DNA from: Gammaproteobacteria bacterium
GTDB lineage: Bacteria > Pseudomonadota > Gammaproteobacteria > BMS3Bbin11
NCBI GenBank assembly: GCA_030617565.1
Contig: JAUWVE010000033.1
Coordinates: forward strand, 1 to 11,876
DNA: 11,876 bases
Reading direction: 5' to 3'
Part shown: in pieces, positions 1-6,047 of the stretch
How positions within the stretch are numbered: position 1 is the stretch's first letter
Layout: each line of letters begins with the position of its first letter
The notes under the pieces: generated by a model
Databases searched by the model: none
What the model was told of the DNA's origin: nothing
Seen by the model: only the letters and a program-made list of their open reading frames with translations
Translations under genes and position numbers: made by a program

Positions 1-306
1 GATGGCAAGAAACTGATTGTGCTGGCTGAAGGACGCCTGGTTAATCTCGGTTGTGCTACTGGTCACCCTAGCTTCGTGATGTCAGCTTCATTCACAAACC
101 AGGTTATCGCGCAGATTGAATTGTGGAACAACCCGGACAACTACGAGAACATCGTCTACGTCCTGCCTAAAAATCTTGATGAAAAAGTCGCGCGTCTGCA
201 CCTGGAAAAGATTGGTGTAGCACTGAGTGAGCTTAGTCAGAAACAGGCAGACTATATTCGTGTCCCGGTTAAAGGACCTTACAAGCCTGAAACTTATCGT
301 TATTGA
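1..306 (+). CDS. ahcY: S-adenosylhomocysteine hydrolase (adenosylhomocysteinase), C-terminal part
   Basis: Partial gene, open from the left edge; frame 1 is uninterrupted from base 1 to the TGA at 304-306, giving the last 101 residues. The enzyme cleaves S-adenosylhomocysteine to homocysteine and adenosine in the cytoplasm, using bound NAD, and so removes the inhibitory product of SAM-dependent methylation. The visible part has the family signature HPSFVMSASFTNQV, followed by the AQIELW segment, the LDEKVARLHLEKIGV helix and the invariant C-terminal tail GPYKPETYRY, whose lysine and tyrosine contact NAD of the partner subunit in known structures. The GTG at 19 is an internal valine, not the start. 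metF follows 129 bases downstream on the same strand, fitting a shared methyl-cycle role. Identification is firm; nothing can be said about the promoter, which lies outside the window. Confidence 0.97.
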   Translation, partial: DGKKLIVLAEGRLVNLGCATGHPSFVMSASFTNQVIAQIELWNNPDNYENIVYVLPKNLDEKVARLHLEKIGVALSELSQKQADYIRVPVKGPYKPETYRY

Positions 307-312
307 TTTATA

Positions 313-425
313 GATCCAAGTTTAAAGATCCAAGTTCCAAGCTATAAAACTAAAAGCCCTCATCACTGAGGGCGTAGGCAGACAAACTTTGATAATTTTT
401 CTTGGAACTTGGAACTTGGAACTTA
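313..425. repeat. Heptad-built inverted-repeat element, copy 1 (ahcY-metF gap)
   Basis: The left arm, 318-341 (29 bases if counted from GATCC at 313), pairs with the right arm, 401-424, at 21 of 24 positions; the spacer is 59 bases. Both arms are built on a 7-base period. The right arm is three exact CTTGGAA units plus CTT. The left arm is CCAAGTT, TAAAGAT, CCAAGTT, CCAAG. The element starts 6 bases after the ahcY stop codon and ends 11 bases before the metF start, so it is essentially the whole intergenic region. The spacer holds its own 7-bp hairpin. A second copy lies after metH; the two 29-base left arms differ at one position. It could be a mobile hairpin (REP or MITE-like), an mRNA-stabilising or attenuating structure, or heptad repeats expanded by slippage. 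No transposase is near. Confidence 0.85.
356..373. other. Perfect 7-bp hairpin inside repeat copy 1, terminator-like on the - strand
   Basis: GCCCTCA (356-362) and TGAGGGC (367-373) form a perfect stem with the loop TCAC. On the + strand the stem is preceded by AAAA but followed by GTAGGCAGAC, so it lacks the U-tract needed to end ahcY transcription. Read on the - strand, the same stem is followed by TTTTAGTTTT, the shape of an intrinsic terminator, although no - strand gene reads into it here. It may be a decayed bidirectional terminator of ahcY or cargo of the repeat element. Confidence 0.55.
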
Positions 426-435
426 AAATCAAAAT

Positions 436-1290
436 ATGTCCCAGGATATAAATAAAACATTCAGTCTCGAATACTTTCCTGCTCGCACAGAGAAAAGCGA
501 GCAGTCACTGGCAGAAGCACGCAGAGAATTAAGCAAGCTAAAACCTGCCTTTGCCTCAGTAACCTTCGGTGCCGGTGGCAGCACCCAGGACGGTACCTAC
601 CAGACTGTAAAGGCCATCATTCAGGAAGATGGCATTGATGCCGCACCGCATATCTCCTGCATATCCACAAACCGCGACAGCCTTAAATTAATGCTGTCTG
701 ATTACCGTGAACTCGGTGTCAGCCGCCTGGTCGCCCTGCGTGGTGACATACCTTCCGGCTACGGCATGGCCGAGCACAATGAATTACGTTATGCAAATGA
801 ACTGGTGGAATTCATCCGCCAGCAAACCGGCGATCACTTCACCATAGAAGTTGCCGCCTACCCTGAGTTCCATCCACAGGCAAGCAGTGCCCAGGCTGAT
901 TTAAAAAATTTTAAACGCAAGGTTGATGCCGGTGCCGATTCTGCAATCACCCAGTATTTCTTTAACCCGGATGCTTACTTCCGTTTTATAGATGATTGCC
1001 AGCGTATGGGTGTAAATATCCCGATTACCCCGGGCATTATGCCTATTACCAACTACAAACAGCTGGCCAGGTTCTCGGATGCCTGTGGTGCAGAAATCCC
1101 ACGCTGGATTCGTAAACGGCTTGAGTCTTATGGTGACAACCTCGAATCCATCAGAGAATTCGGGCTGGATGTCGTTACACACTTGTGTGAACAATTACTT
1201 GATGGCGGGGCACCGGGTTTGCATTTCTATTCGATGAACCGCGCTGAGCCAGTTAAAACTATCTGGAATGAGCTTAAGCTATCAGGTTAA
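436..1290 (+). CDS. metF: 5,10-methylenetetrahydrofolate reductase
   Basis: Reduces 5,10-methylene-THF to 5-methyl-THF with NAD(P)H and FAD, supplying the methyl group used by MetH. The 284-residue product is slightly shorter than E. coli MetF (296) because of a shorter N-terminus and is a complete single-domain TIM barrel. Visible motifs are SLEYFPART with the catalytic glutamate at residue 12 (counterpart of E. coli Glu28), VTFGAGGST (42-50), LRGDIPSG (101-108) with Asp104 matching the folate/FAD-contacting Asp120, VAAYPEFHP (139-147), ITQYFF (171-176) and GLHFYSMNRAE (261-271). The ATG at 436 is the natural start by homology, but there is no Shine-Dalgarno sequence before it; the repeat arm ends 11 bases upstream and only A/T-rich sequence follows. 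It is co-directional with ahcY and faces the - strand membrane-protein gene 61 bases away. I saw no convincing terminator after it. Confidence 0.97.
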   Translation: MSQDINKTFSLEYFPARTEKSEQSLAEARRELSKLKPAFASVTFGAGGSTQDGTYQTVKAIIQEDGIDAAPHISCISTNRDSLKLMLSDYRELGVSRLVALRGDIPSGYGMAEHNELRYANELVEFIRQQTGDHFTIEVAAYPEFHPQASSAQADLKNFKRKVDAGADSAITQYFFNPDAYFRFIDDCQRMGVNIPITPGIMPITNYKQLARFSDACGAEIPRWIRKRLESYGDNLESIREFGLDVVTHLCEQLLDGGAPGLHFYSMNRAEPVKTIWNELKLSG

Positions 1291-1351
1291 ATGTAACAAA
1301 ATCCAGTAAGATTTTATTTATTTACCGTTCTACCCTGCCATAGTGGTCATG

Positions 1352-1786
1352 CTATTTGCCAACAGTTTCTGCTCCTTCACCCCCGAAGCGGGTAGCAAAA
1401 TAACCTATAAGTAACCCCACCAGCGCACCTTCTAACACAAACCAGAATGGTGAACTGAGTGCCCCATCTGCTCCGAACACAGCATTCATCATCACCTGCA
1501 TATCATCATATGCAAAAAAGGTCAGGACAAAATTCATCCATGCGCCGACGATGGTTGAGCGGAACCACCATGGGAACGGCAACTTCAGTATGGGATGGTA
1601 GGTAAAAACGCCAAATACTCCGACTATAGCTCCAAGAGTTGTGTACCAGAACAGGATGCCCCAGCGTAGCAGCCAGCCAGCATCGGGTAAAAAATAGGGT
1701 AGCAGGATAAAACCGGTCAGGCCGAAGACAAATCCAATGCCCTTGCCAATAGCAATGCGAGTCATTAAAGAGGGATTACCGAACAT
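1352..1786 (-). CDS. Small four-helix membrane protein of unknown function
   Basis: I do not recognise a named family. The 144-residue product is mostly hydrophobic, with four probable membrane segments at about residues 11-33, 38-62, 76-93 and 114-131. These are separated by short loops: HPILKLPFPWW after helix 2 and a longer polar loop, YDDMQVMMNAVFGADGA, between helices 3 and 4. The tail, RFGGEGAETVGK, is short and polar. No catalytic or metal-binding motif is evident. The start is well supported: AAAGGAG lies 7 bases before the ATG at 1786. It is the last gene of a - strand unit, 51 bases after the diguanylate cyclase stop, so co-transcription is likely and a role as an inner-membrane partner of that unit is possible but unproven. 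No clear terminator was seen between its end and metF, which converges on it. Confidence 0.75.
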   Translation of the reverse strand: MFGNPSLMTRIAIGKGIGFVFGLTGFILLPYFLPDAGWLLRWGILFWYTTLGAIVGVFGVFTYHPILKLPFPWWFRSTIVGAWMNFVLTFFAYDDMQVMMNAVFGADGALSSPFWFVLEGALVGLLIGYFATRFGGEGAETVGK

Positions 1787-1837
1787 ATGTCATCTCCTTT
1801 GTTGTATGCCATTTTCAGATGAATGACCGGGTAGTCA

Positions 1838-2812
1838 CTAATCATCTGATCCGTATAAGAAATAACAGCGCTTACCCTGGCGCTTGGCTTCATACATCGC
1901 CTCGTCGGCCCGGACCAGTAGTGTTCGGGTATCACTACCGTGATCCGGATAAAGGGCTATGCCGATACTAGCCCCGATCCTTATATCTTTAAGTGCAGGC
2001 GTATGCATGTTTGAAATCGATTCGACCACCTTGTCCGCCAGGTTTTTGACCTGATCCAGCCCATCAAGGTCTTCGACCAGCAGCACGAACTCGTCACCAC
2101 CGATTCGAGCCAGGGTATCGTTGCGCCTCACATTTTGTGTCAGCTTGCGTGCTACATCCTGCAACACATGGTCTCCTACCTCATGACCCAATGCATCGTT
2201 TACCTGCTTGAACCCATCCAGATCGATAAACAGCACGGCAAGCTGGCTGCTTATTCGATTTGCTCGGACAATCGCCCGCTCCAGCCTCTCGTTGAACAGG
2301 ATCCGGTTGGGCAGATCGGTCAGCGGGTCGTGCTGAGCCTGTCTGCGCAGCATTTCCTCGGCAAGATACTGTGCAGTAATGTTGCGTACGTAAACAGAAA
2401 ATCCAATAACGGCGCCCTCTTTTGACTGGTGGGGGGCATACTGCACCTGGACGTCCTGTTTTGTCAGGTATTTGTAGTCGAGGTGGTCTTCGTAAGTTAC
2501 CAGTTCGCCCTTAAGAACACGCTCCACATGCGGCTGAATCCTGGCGAAGCCTTGCTCACCGATAAACTCGACAACATGTTTCCCAATGAATGCATCGTGG
2601 CTCAGGCCTTTCTCGGTTTCATATTTCCGGTTGCACACCTTATATGTAAGATCAGCATTTACGTAGGAGACATAATCCGGTATCGAATCCAGGATGAAAG
2701 CCATAAGGTCACGCTCTTCCTGCAAATCCGCCAGCTGCTCACGCAACCGGTTTATTTCCTCCTCCAGGGTATTATCTCTTGCACTTCGCCGGGTCGCGTT
2801 TGATTTTTCCAT
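1838..2812 (-). CDS. Diguanylate cyclase with N-terminal coiled coil and PAS sensor domain
   Basis: Predicted to make the second messenger cyclic di-GMP from two GTP. Of 324 residues, about 15-37 form a charged coiled-coil-like helix (EEEINRLREQLADLQEERD), about 38-147 a PAS domain (SIPDYVSYVNADLTYKVCN through FSVYVRNIT), then the linker RRQAQHDPLTDLPNR and the GGDEF domain from about 161. The active site is intact: GGDEF at 238-242, metal-binding Asp197 in FIDLDGFK, and the allosteric inhibitory site RRND (229-232) five residues before GGDEF, as in PleD-type enzymes. There is no membrane segment or signal peptide, so it is cytosolic and senses an internal cue; the PAS ligand cannot be told from sequence. 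No EAL domain is present. It starts 21 bases after the DUF1330 gene and has only a weak ribosome site, so translation may be coupled to that gene. Confidence 0.93.
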   Translation of the reverse strand: MEKSNATRRSARDNTLEEEINRLREQLADLQEERDLMAFILDSIPDYVSYVNADLTYKVCNRKYETEKGLSHDAFIGKHVVEFIGEQGFARIQPHVERVLKGELVTYEDHLDYKYLTKQDVQVQYAPHQSKEGAVIGFSVYVRNITAQYLAEEMLRRQAQHDPLTDLPNRILFNERLERAIVRANRISSQLAVLFIDLDGFKQVNDALGHEVGDHVLQDVARKLTQNVRRNDTLARIGGDEFVLLVEDLDGLDQVKNLADKVVESISNMHTPALKDIRIGASIGIALYPDHGSDTRTLLVRADEAMYEAKRQGKRCYFLYGSDD

Positions 2813-2833
2813 ATGGTGTATCTTTAAGCCGGG

Positions 2834-3148
2834 TTAATCGGCATCTTCAGCCATTTCTGCCGGTAAACCGTCGATCAGGACAACATTTGCCAAGGCTGCG
2901 GCAAAGCGCATTTCTTTCCAGGGGCGGTAAACATCGGAAGCATACCAGGCATGGAATGATGCGCGATCAGGCCATTCGTGAAGCACGACGATCTGGCCGG
3001 GCCAGCTCCCTTCGATGAGGTCGAACTCTTCACCAGCAGCCAGGAAGCGTCCTCCGAACTCTGCCAGTGTACCACTGTGGCCGTCGACATACTTTTGAAA
3101 TAATTGCGGATCTCTTACGGTCACAGCTATGATTGAATAGGACGGCAT
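2834..3148 (-). CDS. DUF1330-type small protein (dimeric alpha/beta-barrel fold)
   Basis: The product resembles the DUF1330 family, small ferredoxin-like alpha/beta-barrel proteins whose biochemical role is largely unknown. It shows the family pattern: an opening strand SYSIIAVTVRD, a helix with Y and H (FQKYVDGHSGTLAEFGGRFLAAG), the strand IEGSWPGQIVVLHEWPD, FHAWYASDVYRPWKEMR and the closing strand NVVLIDG. I chose the ATG at 3148 (104 residues) because GGAGG lies 5 bases before it. An in-frame ATG at 3160 would add four residues (MEDR), but has no good ribosome site and would put that GGAGG inside the coding sequence. It is the first gene of the - strand unit with the diguanylate cyclase. 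The upstream gap to the glnN terminator is A/T rich; I could not fix a promoter there with confidence. Family assignment is from remembered pattern, not a search. Confidence 0.8.
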   Translation of the reverse strand: MPSYSIIAVTVRDPQLFQKYVDGHSGTLAEFGGRFLAAGEEFDLIEGSWPGQIVVLHEWPDRASFHAWYASDVYRPWKEMRFAAALANVVLIDGLPAEMAEDAD

Positions 3149-3365
3149 CCTGTCCTCCATCTTTTCATGTAAGTTTTACGGGCCAGATTCGTAACCACCC
3201 GTGGAAGAATTGGTTTCCGATATCATAAGGCATTTTGAGATACTACTTTCTTCTTTATCACTCACCACATTCATTTTTTGTATAAATATGCCATTTTACT
3301 ATTTCTATCATTGATGATTTTCAAAAATGATGCTGAAATAAAGTTCAAGCATCTGTTTTTGGCCG

Positions 3366-3405
3366 AAAAAAAGGGGGGGCAGTTTTCACTGCCCCCCCCC
3401 TTTTT
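3366..3405 (-). terminator. Strong intrinsic terminator of glnN (possibly bidirectional)
   Basis: On the - strand, 16 bases after the glnN stop codon, an 11-bp perfect stem (GGGGGGGCAGT at 3373-3383 with ACTGCCCCCCC at 3388-3398) closes a four-base GAAA loop and is followed by seven T (3366-3372). On the + strand the structure is followed by five T, so it could stop read-through both ways. The arms contain homopolymers of seven G and nine C, so the exact length may vary between isolates or sequencing reads. Confidence 0.92.
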
Positions 3406-3421
3406 CTGAAACAGACGACGT

Positions 3422-5596
3422 TTATTTGATAAACAGCATTTCCTGATACTTCGGTAAAGGCCAGAGCTCGTCTGCCACTTCAGCTTCAAGTGCATCAGCA
3501 TGTGAGCGAACATCAGCCATCAGACCAAGAAGATCATTTGCACAGTACTGCATGTGCTCCTCTGCAGATGCAAAACCCTCTTTTTCCATGGCGTCACTGA
3601 GCTCTCCAACAGCGGCCATCATGGCGCTGGCTTCAGCGGCAACGGTACTGGCAACGGTACTATCCAGCTCGATATTCATTTCTGCCAGACTTGTGCCAGT
3701 CACCGTCAGGTCAGACAGATAAGTAATCGCGGCAGGATAAATAACCGTTTTAGCCATGTCGACGACCAGTTTTGCCTCTACATTGATAGACATAATATAT
3801 TGCTCGGCATAGACCTCGTAGCGGCTTTCCAGTTCCACTGGTGACAGTACGCCGGTACTTTCAAAGAGCGCCTTAACAGAGTCTTCACGTAATGCTGGCA
3901 ACGCATCGGCTGTGGTTGGGATGTTTTTCAAACCACGCTCTTCGACAGCCATTTTATGCCAGTCTGTAGAGTAGCCATCACCACCAAATACTGCATTTCC
4001 ATGTTCATTCATCAGTTCTTTGAGTACGGCAAATACCGCATCCTCCTGATCGCTGCCACTCGCTAATCTAGCCTCCAGTTTTTCAGCAATCCAGTTAAGA
4101 GAATCAGCCAGCATCGTGTTCATTGCTACCAATGGACCTGAAACCGATGATGCTGAACCGACCGCACGGAATTCAAAACGGTTTCCGGTAAACGCGAAGG
4201 GAGAAGTTCTGTTGCGGTCGCCCGGGTCACGTTCAAAATTAAGGATCTGCCTCAAGCCAAGATCCATCTCACCACCATGATCACTGCTGGCCAGCTTGCC
4301 ATCCTTAATATCCATGAAGACTTTTTCCAGCTGGTCACCCAGATAAACAGACAGAATTGCTGGTGGCGCTTCATTGGCACCCAGGCGGTGGTCATTACCC
4401 GCTGAAGCAATGACTGCGCGCAACAATGGACCATATAGATGGACACCTCGAATAACAGCACCACAGAAAATCAGAAAGTTCAGGTTATCGTGCGGTGTGC
4501 TGCCCGGATCAAGCAGGTTGCCCTGTGTAGCGTTGCCTACTGACCAGTTAACGTGCTTGCCGGAACCGTTAATGCCTGCAAAGGGCTTTTCATGCAGCAG
4601 ACACATAAATCCGTGTTTCCTGGCTATGGCTTTCATCATCGTCATCATTAACTGCTGATGATCAGCCGCGACGTTTGCGGCTTCGAAGTAAGGTGCGATC
4701 TCAAACTGTCCCGGCGCAACTTCATTGTGATGGGTTTTAGCCGGGATGCCCAGACGGTATAACTTGTCTTCAAAGTCCTGCATGAAGATCAGGACACGCG
4801 CAGAAATAGCACCGAAGTAATGATCATCAAACTCCTGCCCTTTTGCTGAAGCGGCACCGAATAAAGTACGTCCCGCCAGTAACAGGTCAGGGCGGCTATT
4901 GGCAAAGTTGCTATCTACCAGGAAATATTCCTGTTCCGCACCGCAGCTGGAGTTTAATGGTGCAATGTCTGTTTCACCCATTAAGGACAGCACTTTTTGT
5001 CCAGCCTTGTTCATGGCGTCGTTAGAGCGTAAAAGCGGAATCTTTTTATCCAGTGCTTCACCCGTCCAGGACATAAACACACTTGGAATCATCAGCGTCG
5101 CACCATTTTCTGTTTCCATGATGTAAGCAGGACTGGTGGGATCCCAGGCAGTATAACCACGCGCTGCATTGGTCATGCGGATACTGCCGTTAGGGAATGA
5201 AGAACCGTCAGGCTCACCCTTAATTAGCAGACTGCCGGAAAACTCGGTAATTGCATTGCCATCTGCGTTGGTGATAATAAAACCATCATGTTTCTCAGCA
5301 GTGATATTAGTCAGAGGATAAAAAATATGGGAGAAGAATTTAACGCCTTTTGCGATAGCCCAGTCTTTCATTGCCGCGGCAACAATATCTGCAACTGCTG
5401 GACTCAGGGGCTCTCCAGTATGTACCGTTTTCTTTACGGCTTTAAAAGCATTTTTGGACAGAGACTCTTCCATTTTTGCCAGATTGAAAACATCACAGGC
5501 CCAGATTTTATCCAGTGGTTTTGTCTTTTTTACCGACATCGGCTCTCGGTTGGTGATTTGATAAATCGCTTGAACGCGAGATTCATTTCCACTCAT
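3422..5596 (-). CDS. glnN: Glutamine synthetase type III
   Basis: ATP-dependent condensation of glutamate and ammonia to glutamine. At 724 residues it matches the large type III family (about 720-730), not the 470-residue GlnA. Motifs in order: the N-terminal MSGNESRVQAIYQITNREP typical of GSIII; GAEQEYFLVD (219-228) with metal-ligand glutamates; KTHHNEVAPGQFE (287-299); FAGINGSGKHVNWSV (339-353), the GSIII form of the metal-binding histidine loop; and NDHRLGANEAPPAI (401-414) in the glutamate/ATP site. No frameshift or lost catalytic residue is visible. The start is supported by GAGG 8 bases before the ATG. Upstream on the same strand lie a sigma-54 promoter (5729-5744) and two NtrC-type sites, indicating induction under nitrogen limitation; an intrinsic terminator follows closely. 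It is probably an additional glutamine synthetase beside a GlnA elsewhere, but the window cannot show that. It is a single-gene unit. Confidence 0.96.
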   Translation of the reverse strand: MSGNESRVQAIYQITNREPMSVKKTKPLDKIWACDVFNLAKMEESLSKNAFKAVKKTVHTGEPLSPAVADIVAAAMKDWAIAKGVKFFSHIFYPLTNITAEKHDGFIITNADGNAITEFSGSLLIKGEPDGSSFPNGSIRMTNAARGYTAWDPTSPAYIMETENGATLMIPSVFMSWTGEALDKKIPLLRSNDAMNKAGQKVLSLMGETDIAPLNSSCGAEQEYFLVDSNFANSRPDLLLAGRTLFGAASAKGQEFDDHYFGAISARVLIFMQDFEDKLYRLGIPAKTHHNEVAPGQFEIAPYFEAANVAADHQQLMMTMMKAIARKHGFMCLLHEKPFAGINGSGKHVNWSVGNATQGNLLDPGSTPHDNLNFLIFCGAVIRGVHLYGPLLRAVIASAGNDHRLGANEAPPAILSVYLGDQLEKVFMDIKDGKLASSDHGGEMDLGLRQILNFERDPGDRNRTSPFAFTGNRFEFRAVGSASSVSGPLVAMNTMLADSLNWIAEKLEARLASGSDQEDAVFAVLKELMNEHGNAVFGGDGYSTDWHKMAVEERGLKNIPTTADALPALREDSVKALFESTGVLSPVELESRYEVYAEQYIMSINVEAKLVVDMAKTVIYPAAITYLSDLTVTGTSLAEMNIELDSTVASTVAAEASAMMAAVGELSDAMEKEGFASAEEHMQYCANDLLGLMADVRSHADALEAEVADELWPLPKYQEMLFIK

Positions 5597-5728
5597 TTCT
5601 ATTTCCTCAACTATGGGTTACTAAATTAATTGGATTTACCAGGATATCTGATTAAGGGCATCTTCCGACCAACCACCTGAAAACGATATGTTAAATCAGG
5701 AGAACAGCACACAATATACCAGCATTAA

Positions 5729-5744
5729 AGCAAAATTCATGCCA
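5729..5744 (-). promoter_or_regulatory. Sigma-54 (RpoN) promoter of glnN
   Basis: The - strand reads TGGCATGAATTTTGCT, against the consensus TGGCACGNNNNTTGCW. Only the T at position 6 departs from it, and the GG and GC elements have the required 10-base spacing. With the GC at -12, transcription should start near 5718, leaving a leader of about 120 bases before the glnN ATG. Two NtrC-type sites lie about 140 and 160 bases upstream of that start, the usual enhancer distance. Confidence 0.85.
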
Positions 5745-5851
5745 GACAACGCAGAAAGGCTTCAGGTCGTAGAAAAAACCCTAACTGCATGAAGAATCGA
5801 CAAAAAATCAGGATTTTCATTAAAAAGTATAATCTCGGCAGTATATCAGCA

Positions 5852-5868
5852 TGAACCGTTGATGTGCA
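5852..5868. promoter_or_regulatory. Probable second NtrC-binding site (weaker dyad)
   Basis: TGAACCGTTGATGTGCA fits the NtrC pattern TGCAC-N7-GTGCA with one mismatch in the left half (TGAAC). Its centre (5860) is 20 bp, or about two helical turns, from the centre of the stronger site at 5880, so both dyads would face the same side of the DNA. Such pairing is what cooperative NtrC oligomer assembly needs. Its centre is about 142 bases upstream of the inferred glnN start. Confidence 0.65.
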
Positions 5869-5871
5869 CGA

Positions 5872-5888
5872 TGCACACGCCTGGTGCA
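5872..5888. promoter_or_regulatory. NtrC-binding site (strong dyad) upstream of glnN
   Basis: TGCACACGCCTGGTGCA is a perfect TGCAC-N7-GTGCA dyad, the 17-bp arrangement of the E. coli glnA enhancer sites. It lies about 162 bases upstream of the inferred sigma-54 start of glnN. It is also about 130 bases upstream of the metH TATAAT box, but no sigma-54 promoter points towards metH, so glnN is the likely target. Confidence 0.82.
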
Positions 5889-6008
5889 CTAGATATGAGC
5901 AGATAAAATGTATACGGAAGTATCTGCTATTCTTCAGTAAGATTCATTGAGACAAACTTTGCCCTGATAGCAGACATTCCGTAGCAGCATAAAACTATGA
6001 TTTTGCGC

Positions 6009-6014
6009 TATAAT
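6009..6014 (+). promoter_or_regulatory. Candidate -10 box of the metH promoter
   Basis: A perfect TATAAT stands 33 bases before the metH ATG. No good -35 hexamer lies 16-18 bases upstream (that place reads roughly AGCATA) and there is no TGN extension, so if real the promoter probably needs an activator. I found neither a MetJ-type nor a clear MetR-type site. The inferred start is near 6021. Confidence 0.45.
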
Positions 6015-6047
6015 TAGCGGTTACAATTTTCAATTCGACCCTGAGCC

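Larger units (their letters stand above)
5597..6047. other. Divergent control region between glnN and metH (451 bases)
   Basis: No protein-coding gene was found here. From left to right it holds an A/T-rich glnN leader of about 120 bases, the glnN sigma-54 promoter, about 105 bases with no recognised signal, two NtrC-type dyads, and the metH upstream region with a TATAAT box. The metH leader would be only about 27 bases, too short for a cobalamin or SAM riboswitch. The glnN leader has a possible weak 5-bp hairpin but nothing I recognise as a glutamine riboswitch. Confidence 0.8.

Noticed and set aside
401..424. CRISPR-like or simple tandem repeat array from the CTTGGAA units
   Set aside because: Units are 7 bases with no spacers, and they pair with a matching arm; this is a hairpin repeat, not a CRISPR array.
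2135..2803. Two + strand open frames of 96 and 124 codons
   Set aside because: They are antisense to the PAS-GGDEF gene, which is supported by an intact GGDEF domain; their products are cysteine-rich and unlike any known protein.
3296..3324. Promoter for the DUF1330 unit (TTGAAA, 17-base gap, TAGTAA on the - strand)
   Set aside because: The -35 is fair but the -10 matches the consensus at only three of six positions in an A/T-rich region, so it is not distinguishable from chance.
3271..3513. 80-codon open frame on the - strand overlapping the glnN 3' end
   Set aside because: It runs through the glnN terminator hairpin and overlaps glnN in another frame; no ribosome site or recognisable product.
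5863..5877. Separate palindrome TGTGCA-CGA-TGCACA
   Set aside because: It is made from the facing halves of the two adjacent NtrC-type dyads, which explain it without another regulator.
5947..5963. Sigma-54 promoter pointing towards metH
   Set aside because: A TTTGC is present, but the position 12 bases upstream reads GA rather than GG and the -24 element does not match.
5889..6047. Cobalamin, SAM or SAH riboswitch before metH
   Set aside because: No B12-box or SAM-aptamer core was seen, and the TATAAT box would leave a leader of only about 27 bases.
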